DNA of 10,828 nucleotides. Source: a bacterium. Lineage in GTDB: Bacteria; Cyanobacteriota; Vampirovibrionia; Obscuribacterales; Obscuribacteraceae. Positions within the stretch are counted from its first letter, which is position 1; each line of letters starts with the position of its first letter. Shown one piece after another: positions 1-6,347 of the stretch. Where the stretch lies: positions 1 through 10,828 of the forward strand of contig JAUIJG010000163.1 of NCBI GenBank assembly GCA_030431355.1. Direction: 5' to 3'. The notes beneath the pieces are model-generated. The model made no database searches. It was not told the DNA's origin and saw only the letters and a list, made by a program, of their open reading frames with translations. The position numbers and the translations under genes were made by a program.

Positions 1-1
1 C

Positions 2-124
2 CATGTGGCGGTTTTTGCTCACCTGGGAGGTCTTCTTTCGGGTATCGCATTTGGCTCTGTGCTTTCCATACGAAGTCCCGACACAGAAAAACATGAGATT
101 ACGGAACAATATGTCAGTGGCTAG
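2..124 (+). CDS. Rhomboid family intramembrane serine protease, C-terminal end only
   Basis: The window opens inside this gene and shows only its last 40 codons, read from base 2 to the TAG at 122-124. The peptide contains VAVFAHLGGLLSGIAFG, which matches the last catalytic transmembrane helix of rhomboid proteases: the histidine of AHLGG (codon 20-22) is the catalytic His of the Ser-His dyad, followed by the small-residue GxxxG-type helix. A short hydrophilic tail rich in Glu, Asp and His follows and ends the protein in the cytoplasm. Rhomboids cleave membrane-spanning substrates within the bilayer. The serine-bearing helix (GxSG) lies outside the window, so activity cannot be judged. A 71-base gap separates it from the next gene on the same strand. 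The family call rests on one motif but is a good match. Confidence 0.75.
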   Translation, partial: HVAVFAHLGGLLSGIAFGSVLSIRSPDTEKHEITEQYVSG

Positions 125-195
125 ATAGAGTTACTTATATAGGCATCATTTGATAAAGTAGTGATGTCTTTTCTTAGTAATGAGGATGGCTTTAG

Positions 196-768
196 ATGCA
201 TGATTGTCCCAATTGCCGTGTGCCCCTTCACGGACATGAGGAAGTCTGCCCTTCTTGCGGTACCAGTCAGCGCGTAAGAAGGTCTTCCAGCAGCCTGCTA
301 AACAAAGGTCCCCAGAAGCCGGCCATCAATCTCATCCCTTTTGTGATCGTATTCGTCGTCCTCGGTGCCGGTACATTCATAATGGCCCAGGGCAGCTGGA
401 TCGGACAGATAATGACCCGGGGTCCGGTTAAGAAGGACCCGATGGACGAGCTTTCCATGGACCAGGCCAGGCAGATACTGGTGGAGCAGATTAATCAGAA
501 TCTTACCAATGCCGGAGCTACCGGCGCTTTTAAATGGACAACTCCCCAGGGGGAGGAGACCGATGTTATGAACCAGGGTCCGGTGGAGTTGACCATAGAT
601 ACCGAGCTTGAAGACCCGAACATGAGGAGGCAGATCATCGATCCTGTAAAACAGTACATGCCTAAAGCTCAGATCCCTACTCTGGTTATGAACGATTCGA
701 AATCTCATGCTACCTGGACCTATACGGTTCAAGTTCCGAAGAAAGCAACGGCTCCTCCGGTAGAGTAA
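196..768 (+). CDS. Zinc-ribbon, single-pass membrane protein of unknown function
   Basis: This 190-residue protein has three parts. Residues 4-21 form a compact zinc ribbon (C4-x2-C7 and C18-x2-C21, CPNC...CPSC). Residues about 45-64 are one strongly hydrophobic transmembrane segment. Residues about 65-190 are a hydrophilic domain without cysteines. A basic stretch just before the helix (RVRR, residues 26-29) predicts the zinc ribbon inside and the domain outside, by the positive-inside rule. The ATG at 196 has a good Shine-Dalgarno sequence, GAGGA at 182-186, nine bases upstream. The next gene starts 24 bases downstream, so the two are probably cotranscribed. The outer domain matches no family I recognise. 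Zinc-ribbon/TM proteins of this layout are common as uncharacterised envelope proteins, and I assign no function. Confidence 0.88.
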   Translation: MHDCPNCRVPLHGHEEVCPSCGTSQRVRRSSSSLLNKGPQKPAINLIPFVIVFVVLGAGTFIMAQGSWIGQIMTRGPVKKDPMDELSMDQARQILVEQINQNLTNAGATGAFKWTTPQGEETDVMNQGPVELTIDTELEDPNMRRQIIDPVKQYMPKAQIPTLVMNDSKSHATWTYTVQVPKKATAPPVE

Positions 769-792
769 ACTGAATAAAAACAGGCTTCAGTC

Positions 793-1341
793 ATGAAAAG
801 ATTCAGCGCAATAAGTACATTTTGCATAGCTACTGCCCTGGCGGCTCTCTGTCCGAGTCTTATCTCCGAACCTGGATACTCCTTGGATTCCAGCAGCTTA
901 AAAGATTCCTTGAGTTATGGGGTGGCACCGGTCAGAGCCCCCCATCCGGCTCGCAAGAAATATGCCAGTGACGAAGTAACATTCAAAACCATAGAGCAAG
1001 GAGCGGTAAGCGGCATCTCCACCAATGAACGTTTATCAATTAAGGACGAAATGACCTGGATTGAAGTGTGGAAGAAGCACTCTGAAGGGAAGCGTGTGCC
1101 TCAGATGTTGCCCCATGTGGATTTCGACCGGAATATGGTCCTGGCCGTTTTTGACGGAGAGAAATCCGGTGGAGGAGAGCTTGTAAGAATTGAGCGTGTC
1201 AGGCTGCTTAAAGATAAGATGGTCGTTCTTCTGGGACATGACAGAATCGGATCTGGTTCAACAGGGTCAACTCGCTCCACGCTTCGATCTTTTCATATCG
1301 TAAGTTTGCCGAAAACCAGTCTACCGGTCGTATTCCATTAG
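793..1341 (+). CDS. Exported PrcB-domain-like protein
   Basis: This 182-residue protein begins with a signal peptide (MKRF, then a hydrophobic stretch at residues about 7-24), so it is predicted to be exported. Residues about 63-181 resemble the PrcB domain, first named for a subunit of the Treponema denticola dentilisin protease complex. The matching features are W89/W93 in the TWIEVWKKH segment, VDFDRNMVLAVFDGEKSGGG at 109-128, and a closing beta-rich part. The domain occurs widely in exported proteins whose biochemical role is unknown, and nothing here shows a protease partner. The start ATG has only a weak AGG (782-784) eight bases upstream. A short ACTGAA/TTCAGT inverted repeat (769-774 and 786-791) brackets that site, which could limit initiation. 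It faces the acyltransferase gene tail to tail with 12 bases between stops. Confidence 0.8.
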   Translation: MKRFSAISTFCIATALAALCPSLISEPGYSLDSSSLKDSLSYGVAPVRAPHPARKKYASDEVTFKTIEQGAVSGISTNERLSIKDEMTWIEVWKKHSEGKRVPQMLPHVDFDRNMVLAVFDGEKSGGGELVRIERVRLLKDKMVVLLGHDRIGSGSTGSTRSTLRSFHIVSLPKTSLPVVFH

Positions 1342-1353
1342 TTGAGTCCAGCC

Positions 1354-3108
1354 CTATAGCTGTTCGTCTTTATCTTTGCTGCTGAAAGACACCATTTGAT
1401 CCAGCGGTACAAGTAGTCTTTTGCCGTTCATATCCGTGTGGCCTCCTTCCAGGGTGATAAACTCTTTGCGAGCGACAATCAACCCGAGTCTGGAGGCATC
1501 TTTCATGTCTGTGCCTTCAGGTATTTCTATGACAGAAGTCCATAGTTTGCCGCGGGACACCTTAATGTCTGCCGGAGCAAGCCTGGTCACTTGCATATAC
1601 TTCTCCTTGCCGCTATCGTCCAACAATTGTACCGATAGAAAATGATCTATGGTGGCATCGCTCATGCTTCTTAGAACCAGTTCAATGGTGGTCTTTTCCC
1701 TGGTCTGATGAGCGGTGATGGACTTGATCTCCAGGTCTTTACCGGCTCTTACATTTTTGACTCTACAATAGGAGCTCTCCATGCGATTCATCGCTTCGGC
1801 ACCGGATATAGTATTAAGACCAGGGTGAGCAAGGATAATAAGTGTACCCAGGGCGGCAAATTCGATTCCCGTTCCCATGATTTTTGAAGCATTTTCGGCA
1901 ATATAAACCCGTAAATTACTGAGTCTTTCCAATAGTGACTCTTCAAAAAGCGGTTTGCTATCTTGCAAAATCAACTTGCTGAAAGCGAGGGTCATGTATT
2001 TCCTGGCAGGAACCTCCACGAATTTATAGAGCAGGTGACTTGCTATGAGGAGAACCGCTACAAAAATCAGGAGTGGAGTAAGGGACCTTTCCTGGGGGAG
2101 ATAGTAAGAGTGGTACTTAATGAGAGGATAATGCAAGAGGTAGACGGCAAAACTAATCTCCCCAAGCATGACAAAGGGTTTGATACTGAGAATTTTAGAG
2201 ACGCCTCCCATTTGAAAGGCAAAAAGTAAGATGAGCAGGGTGAATGGAATCAACGGCACTCCTGACTCCGTTAACCAGTAGTTTCCAGCTTCTCCAACCA
2301 TGGAAAAATTGGAGAGTTCCTGGGCAATGGGCTTGGAGTAGAGAACCGCGGCAATGGAGATGCCTAAGATTGCCATTTCAAGCAAGGAGGCGGTGACCTT
2401 GCCCGGTTTGAATTTGCCTGCCAGCGCTTTGAAGACGTGAGCTGCTGTCATTCCAGCCGCGAATTCTGTCAGACGGGCCAGGGGATGAATCGCAAGAATT
2501 CCTTGCAGGCTGAGACCGTTGGCTGACCACTCCGGAATCGAAAAAAGGTTCCCTGCCGAGATCAGGACTATCGTGAAAAATACCGCTATCGCCAGGGGAT
2601 AAAACTTTCCGTATCTGGAGAGCAGCAGCAGTGCCGGCAGCAAGAGATAGAAAAATATCTCACTTGAAATTGACCAGGATGGTGCGTTGTAAGCAAAGAA
2701 AAACTGAAGATCTGGTATCCATGCCTGGAGCATGAAGAAGTTTGCCTGAAAGACCAACCATTCAGGATAAGGTCCCGGCGGAATCAGCATGGCCCTGGGA
2801 ACGATGGCTATGGAGAGCATCATGATGGTCAGGTGCAAAGGCCAGAGCCTGGCTATCCTTCTGGCTAGATAAAGAGCCACCTCTTTGGATGAACTGAGCT
2901 GTTTGTAGACATAAGTCAGGATGAATCCGGAGAGGATGAAAAAAAATGAGACCCCTTGCGAATAGACGATTTCTTCCGGCAGGCTGTGGAGAGGGTTGAA
3001 TATCTGTTTGGCGTGATAGAGCACTATCGCCATGGCGGCGAAGAATCTAAGTGAGGTCAAAACCTCAATTTTGGAATAATCTTTCGGGGCGCTCAATCCT
3101 ACAGCCAA
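1354..3108 (-). CDS. Acyltransferase 3 family membrane protein with extra C-terminal domain
   Basis: Residues about 13-375 form a complete acyltransferase-3 (OafA/OatA-like) membrane domain of about ten helices. Visible family motifs are LTSLRFFAA with R21 and the conserved H32 of VLYHA, RRIARLWP at 83-90, SWSISSE at 144-150, GEISFAVYLLHYP at 316-328 and the closing EVPARKY at 365-371. Such enzymes move acyl groups across the inner membrane onto sugars of envelope polysaccharides, lipids or glycans. Unusually, the protein continues for about 200 residues: an amphipathic linker, another possible helix at about 411-428, then a beta-rich domain at about 445-575. This tail does not look like the SGNH domain often fused to this family, and I do not recognise it. 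The longest reading frame starts at TTG (3106-3108), with AGGG too close to serve as a ribosome site, so the exact start is uncertain. It diverges from the TPR-like gene. Confidence 0.9.
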   Translation of the reverse strand: MAVGLSAPKDYSKIEVLTSLRFFAAMAIVLYHAKQIFNPLHSLPEEIVYSQGVSFFFILSGFILTYVYKQLSSSKEVALYLARRIARLWPLHLTIMMLSIAIVPRAMLIPPGPYPEWLVFQANFFMLQAWIPDLQFFFAYNAPSWSISSEIFFYLLLPALLLLSRYGKFYPLAIAVFFTIVLISAGNLFSIPEWSANGLSLQGILAIHPLARLTEFAAGMTAAHVFKALAGKFKPGKVTASLLEMAILGISIAAVLYSKPIAQELSNFSMVGEAGNYWLTESGVPLIPFTLLILLFAFQMGGVSKILSIKPFVMLGEISFAVYLLHYPLIKYHSYYLPQERSLTPLLIFVAVLLIASHLLYKFVEVPARKYMTLAFSKLILQDSKPLFEESLLERLSNLRVYIAENASKIMGTGIEFAALGTLIILAHPGLNTISGAEAMNRMESSYCRVKNVRAGKDLEIKSITAHQTREKTTIELVLRSMSDATIDHFLSVQLLDDSGKEKYMQVTRLAPADIKVSRGKLWTSVIEIPEGTDMKDASRLGLIVARKEFITLEGGHTDMNGKRLLVPLDQMVSFSSKDKDEQL

Positions 3109-3265
3109 CCCTTTATTAACTCTTCCGAGTATCTGTAAAACCGTCCGAAATACTATCTTTTTGGATGATCTGCATCATTATTGACTTCTTAGATCTTAAT
3201 TGAGGGAAATGCTTTATCAGCTGACTCCGTGGGCGATCTTGAGCTTTTCAAGGGATCTGGCTGGA

Positions 3266-3285
3266 TTGTAAGGAGGTAGTTACAA
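3266..3285 (+). promoter_or_regulatory. Palindrome TTGTAA-N8-TTACAA with perfect Shine-Dalgarno sequence in its loop
   Basis: A perfect 6-base inverted repeat (TTGTAA at 3266-3271, TTACAA at 3280-3285) lies 41 bases upstream of the TPR-like gene. Its 8-base centre is GGAGGTAG, so the left arm and loop contain TAAGGAGGT (3269-3277), an exact 9-base complement of the usual 16S rRNA 3' end. No ATG, GTG or TTG lies at a proper distance downstream, so this ribosome-binding sequence has no gene of its own. The site may be a dimeric repressor operator or an RNA hairpin controlling the TPR-MNIO operon. The rest of the 218-base divergent gap (3109-3326) must hold promoters for both directions, but I see no convincing -35/-10 pair. 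Confidence 0.35.
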
Positions 3286-3326
3286 GATCCAGGGTAGAAT
3301 CTAAGATAAAACTCCGGGGGAATTCC

Positions 3327-4220
3327 ATGTCTAATAACTTGTCGAAAAAATATTCAATTGTGCTTGCCACGTTCATCTCGCTTGGAGCATCGATGGCTGT
3401 ACAAGCAGATGAGTTGCAAGTTCGTAAGGCAGAAGAGATGCTCAAAACATTTGAGCAGCAGAATGGGCTTCAACATCCGGGATACGCCACCAAGCTCATG
3501 ATAGTGGCTATGGCATACCAGAGGGCTGGACAGCGCTCCAGGGCGGACGCTACTTTTTCTCGAGCGCTGAAGTTGAAAGCGAAGGATGGAACCATCCAGG
3601 AATTGGACTTCTTGATGCGTTGGTCTTCGGTCCTGCTGGAGAAGAGAAATAGATTTGACTTCAAGCCCGGGATTACTGAAGCCCAGAAGACTGCGGTGGT
3701 CAACAAAGAAAAAGAGCTTGAAAAACAGGACCAAGTGAAAGCGATGGCTTTTTTAGAGAGAGCGAAGAGACTCTCTGAAAAACTCTCCATCGACGATATA
3801 TACCGATTTGGTCCTTCAATGGAGATCATAAGAAACAGCGATTTAACCAGAGCTAAAGCGGAAGAGCAAGAGGTCTTAGCCACGGTTCAAAAGCATATCG
3901 CCGGGGCGAATGATTCCACCACCATACGTCTGGCGGCTGTTTATAACCGATTGGCGGATCTCCATAGTTACGGAAAGCTTCGTTCTGTTGAAAAAGCTAT
4001 TGGCTACATGGGTGATTACCTCAGCCTTATGGACAAGCTGCCGGCAAAAGATCCTCGAAGAATCCGGGCAAATAGAAACGCTGTCAACTGGTACAAGAAG
4101 GTAAATAGACAGGATAAAGCTAAGAGTCAAACCGAGAAGTTAGCCAAACTCCTGGGCACCAATGACCCCGATAAACTTTTCCCCAAGCCTAAGCCCTGCC
4201 TAGCTTGCGGCAGGGGGTAG
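3327..4220 (+). CDS. Exported TPR-like protein with C-terminal CxxCG tail; candidate MNIO substrate
   Basis: This 297-residue protein starts with a signal peptide (basic SKK, hydrophobic core 9-24, probable cleavage after AVQA at 27), so the mature protein is outside the inner membrane. The body is helical. Residues about 54-83 and 204-238 look like tetratricopeptide repeats, with charged coiled-coil-like helices between. A proline/lysine linker (PDKLFPKPKP) leads to the last seven residues, CLACGRG. C291 and C294 are the only cysteines in the whole protein. The gene directly downstream, 18 bases away, encodes an MNIO enzyme, a family that modifies cysteines near the C-terminus of peptide substrates, some of them exported. 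I therefore infer, without proof, that this tail is the modification site. Other readings are a metal-binding or disulfide-forming tail. The ATG has a GGGGGA ribosome site about six bases upstream. Confidence 0.9.
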   Translation: MSNNLSKKYSIVLATFISLGASMAVQADELQVRKAEEMLKTFEQQNGLQHPGYATKLMIVAMAYQRAGQRSRADATFSRALKLKAKDGTIQELDFLMRWSSVLLEKRNRFDFKPGITEAQKTAVVNKEKELEKQDQVKAMAFLERAKRLSEKLSIDDIYRFGPSMEIIRNSDLTRAKAEEQEVLATVQKHIAGANDSTTIRLAAVYNRLADLHSYGKLRSVEKAIGYMGDYLSLMDKLPAKDPRRIRANRNAVNWYKKVNRQDKAKSQTEKLAKLLGTNDPDKLFPKPKPCLACGRG

Positions 4221-4227
4221 ATTTTTT
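4194..4227 (+). terminator. Terminator-like hairpin overlapping the end of the TPR-like gene (possible attenuator)
   Basis: CCCTGCC at 4194-4200 pairs perfectly with GGCAGGG at 4209-4215 around an 8-base loop. The stem is formed by the codons for the terminal PCLACGRG tail. Six T residues follow at 4222-4227, but six other bases separate them from the stem, which is farther than in an efficient intrinsic terminator. It is best read as a weak terminator or RNA 3' stabiliser that would let the first gene of the operon be expressed above the MNIO gene. It could also be a by-product of the codons that encode the tail. Confidence 0.4.
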
Positions 4228-4238
4228 AGGATTGGGAT

Positions 4239-5156
4239 ATGAATAACCCCCCGGATAGTGCCAGCTTGTCTGACTTTGCCAGTTCGCCCAGGCTGGGTAT
4301 ATCCTTGATGCCGGAGGATGACTTCAGGAATGCAACCTCTCAGCTTTTTGAAGAAGGCCTGATCGATGTTCTGGAGTGGAGTTTTGACGTGCACTGGGGG
4401 GATCGGGGGCAAATCCCGAGTTGGTGCCGACAGCTCCTTGCTACCTACTCGAAAACTGGCTCACTGCTTGGGCATGGCCTGACATTTTCGCCATTCTCCG
4501 GTCGAGTCAGTTTAAACCAGGAAGAGTGGTTGGATAATCTAAGAACTGAATGTAGTACCATAGAATATTTGCAGATTTCGGAACATTTCGGTTTTATGGA
4601 AGCAGGAGCTTTCATTGAAGGTGCACCAATGCCGGTGCCGATGACCGTGGAGAGCGTCGAAATAGGCAGGCGCTCTCTGTTTGCTCTGTCCGAAGCCAGT
4701 CACTTGCCGGTGGGGCTTGAAAATCTAGCGCTTGCCTTCGGTCTTGAAGACGTCAAAAAGCAGGGGCAATTTCTTCATCAAGTACTTTCACCGGTGGATG
4801 GATTTTTGTTGATGGACCTGCACAATCTCTATTGCCAGGTGGTTAATTTTGGCGTGGACCCGGAAGAATTGCTGCGATCATATCCTCTAGAGCTTGTTCG
4901 AGAGATCCATATCTCCGGCGGATCTTACAGTGAGAGCTTTGAGAACGCTGGTAGACGAATAAGAAGGGACACCCACGATGATGCCGTACCGGAAGAGGTT
5001 TTTGCGATTCTGGAATCGACTCTGCCTCTATGCGAGAACCTTGAGTTTGTTATTCTTGAAAGGCTCGGAAATACTATGAAACCAGAGTCCTCCAGGGAAA
5101 GCTTTCGAGAGGATTTTTTACGCTTGCGGGAGGTGGTTCGTGGACAGGGAGACTGA
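4239..5156 (+). CDS. DUF692 / MNIO family (multinuclear non-heme iron oxidase-like) enzyme
   Basis: This 305-residue cytosolic protein belongs to the DUF692 family (TIM-barrel enzymes such as MbnB, TglH and BufB). Known members use two or three iron ions and oxygen to rewrite cysteine or aspartate side chains in ribosomally made peptides. The expected metal-ligand motifs all appear in order: LGHGL (H79), SEHFGF (E115, H116), ENLAL (E161, N162), DLHNLY (D193, H195, N196), EIHISGG (E222, H224), DTHDD (D244, H246, D247) and VILERLGN (E274). Length is normal for the family and no key residue seems lost, so it is probably active. ATG at 4239 follows AGGA (4228-4231) by seven bases. It lies between an exported Cys-tailed protein and a small overlapping gene, the usual layout of substrate, enzyme and helper. 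The actual substrate and chemistry are not shown by the sequence. Confidence 0.93.
   Translation: MNNPPDSASLSDFASSPRLGISLMPEDDFRNATSQLFEEGLIDVLEWSFDVHWGDRGQIPSWCRQLLATYSKTGSLLGHGLTFSPFSGRVSLNQEEWLDNLRTECSTIEYLQISEHFGFMEAGAFIEGAPMPVPMTVESVEIGRRSLFALSEASHLPVGLENLALAFGLEDVKKQGQFLHQVLSPVDGFLLMDLHNLYCQVVNFGVDPEELLRSYPLELVREIHISGGSYSESFENAGRRIRRDTHDDAVPEEVFAILESTLPLCENLEFVILERLGNTMKPESSRESFREDFLRLREVVRGQGD
5129..5133 (+). promoter_or_regulatory. Strong ribosome-binding site for the 71-residue gene
   Basis: GGAGG at 5129-5133, within a longer GGGAGGTGG, sits six bases before the GTG at 5140 and inside the last codons of the MNIO gene. It fixes GTG 5140 as the start and argues for translational coupling of the two proteins. 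Confidence 0.75.
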
Positions 5157-5355
5157 TCGTCCGGAGTCGGTATTGGAAGAGTACCAGGAAGTCCTACTCC
5201 ATCTCCTCGACAGCGAGATGGAGCCCCGGACTATTATCGAAGAGCTCAAACTTAATCCGCGTATGCAGTCGCTTCATCAATATATCGATAGTCTCGAGCC
5301 GGAGATGATAGCCGTCGCCAAAGAGCTGATTAAAAAATGGGGAGTAAAATACTGA
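5140..5355 (+). CDS. Small MNIO-partner candidate, 71 residues
   Basis: This gene starts at a GTG inside the MNIO gene, overlapping its last 17 bases in another frame, with a near-ideal ribosome site. The 71-residue product is acidic at its N-terminus, appears all helical, has no cysteine, no signal peptide and no membrane segment, and ends with the pattern MIAVAKELIKKWGVKY. MNIO enzymes generally work with a second protein that binds the substrate leader or helps deliver it (MbnC, TglI or DUF2063-type). Position and overlap suggest this is that partner, although it is far smaller than those proteins. From memory, small SCO6045-like C-terminal domains near actinobacterial DUF692 genes end in a similar way; I could not check this. 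It ends eight bases before the stop of the convergent YHS gene. Confidence 0.82.
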   Translation: MDRETDRPESVLEEYQEVLLHLLDSEMEPRTIIEELKLNPRMQSLHQYIDSLEPEMIAVAKELIKKWGVKY

Positions 5356-5363
5356 TCCGATAA

Positions 5364-5609
5364 CTACTGCTTCTCGAACTCTTCTTTGCAATGGGGAGAG
5401 CAGAAGTAGTAGTTCTTTCCATCCTTTTCCAGGGATGCTTTAGCGTTTGACGGAAATACTTTCATATTACAGATAGGGTCTATCTGAGCGGTTTCGCCGG
5501 GTTCTCCGCCTTGAGCGGCCTGGTCTGTCGAGGCATTCTGACCACAGGCCACAGGTAGGATAATCGCCGCTAAAATAACCAGGAAGGTAGTTATATCTTT
5601 CTTTTTCAT
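5364..5609 (-). CDS. Small exported YHS-domain protein, probable lipoprotein
   Basis: The 81-residue protein has an N-terminal export signal (MKKKD, hydrophobic residues 7-21) ending in LPVAC. C22 may be a lipid-anchoring cysteine, although the proline at -3 is not typical of a lipobox. A spacer rich in Gly, Gln and Glu follows. Residues about 44-81 form a YHS domain: DPICNMKV with C47, then YYFCSPHCKEEF with C70 and C74. YHS domains are found in metal-transporting ATPases and in small proteins associated with copper and other heavy metals, so a periplasmic metal-binding role is plausible but not shown. I chose ATG 5609; a TTG at 5645 would add twelve residues before the signal. It lies 61 bases downstream of the YceI gene on the same strand and is probably the last gene of that operon. 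Confidence 0.85.
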   Translation of the reverse strand: MKKKDITTFLVILAAIILPVACGQNASTDQAAQGGEPGETAQIDPICNMKVFPSNAKASLEKDGKNYYFCSPHCKEEFEKQ

Positions 5610-5670
5610 CGAGATGCTTTTGCCTTTTCTTTTCTCTGAATACAACAGTGAAGGTTAGCATTCCGGCTCC

Positions 5671-6309
5671 CTACTTTGCAGGTGCGGTGGCAATAATTGT
5701 CACTTTGATTTCTATGTTTTTATTTATGCGAACCGCTCCATCCGGATGCAATTTTAGAAGACTCAGCCCATAGTCTTCCTGGCTGAGAGTGGCAGTGCCC
5801 ACTGCTCTGAAAACACTTTTACCTGATTCGCTGCGGACATAGGGTAGCCCTTTTAGAATAACCCTGACAGGTCTTTTCACTCCATGGAGACTAAGTGTGC
5901 CGACCAGTGTGTATCTTCCCCGGGAGGCACTCAGGCTTGTGGAGTCGAATTTGGCGTTTGGAAATCGCCCACAGTCGAAATACTTTGGTCCTTTTAAATC
6001 CGTATCTCTGACATTAACGGCTGTGTTAATCGTGTTGAGAGGGATGGTAGCAGACACCCGTGACTTTTCAAGGCTCTTCCCATTGTATTTGATGGTTCCT
6101 TTAAGACCGCTGAAATTGCCGACCGCTCCTATGTGTTTGCCACGATGGACTGTGAATTCCACCCTGGAAAGTCCGGAGTCTATATCGAATGTTCGACCAG
6201 TCTGATTCTGACCGGATTTGGCCGTTGCTTCCTGGCTCAGATTACAAATCTGGTATGAGAGAAGTATCAAGAAAGCCAAGCAGGGCAAGAATCTAAAAGG
6301 ATTTTTCAT
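5671..6309 (-). CDS. YceI family exported protein
   Basis: A 212-residue protein with a signal peptide (hydrophobic residues about 8-20, cleavage probably near residue 30) and a full YceI lipocalin-like beta-barrel. Family features are FDIDSGLSRVEFTVHRGKHI at 41-60, the GNFSGLKG turn at 64-71, NTAVNVRDTDLKGPKYFDCGRFPNAKF at 95-121 (RD..L....YFD...P...F) and GTLSLHGVKRPV at 137-148. YceI proteins are periplasmic, and some bind isoprenoid lipids in the barrel. Their cellular role is mostly undefined. The ATG at 6309 has only a poor ribosome site. It starts 38 bases after the end of the 612-residue gene, which suggests cotranscription, with the YHS gene next. Confidence 0.93.
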   Translation of the reverse strand: MKNPFRFLPCLAFLILLSYQICNLSQEATAKSGQNQTGRTFDIDSGLSRVEFTVHRGKHIGAVGNFSGLKGTIKYNGKSLEKSRVSATIPLNTINTAVNVRDTDLKGPKYFDCGRFPNAKFDSTSLSASRGRYTLVGTLSLHGVKRPVRVILKGLPYVRSESGKSVFRAVGTATLSQEDYGLSLLKLHPDGAVRINKNIEIKVTIIATAPAK

Positions 6310-6347
6310 GCCTTCTATTTTAACTGGCTTTCTTTGCTGTCCGCCAA

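Noticed and set aside
125..195. TTGATA and TTAGTA in the gap before the zinc-ribbon gene as a promoter
   Set aside because: Both hexamers are too far from consensus to support a call.
769..791. ACTGAA/TTCAGT inverted repeat between the zinc-ribbon and PrcB genes as a terminator
   Set aside because: The stem is only six base pairs and AT-rich, with an 11-base loop and no T-tract. At most it affects initiation at ATG 793.
3181..3186. TTGACT as a -35 box for the TPR-like gene
   Set aside because: No -10-like hexamer follows at the right distance.
5467..5661. Frames overlapping the YHS gene and other real genes (for example 7705-7947, 9118-9522)
   Set aside because: They are antisense or out-of-frame shadows with no ribosome sites, domain features or sensible composition.
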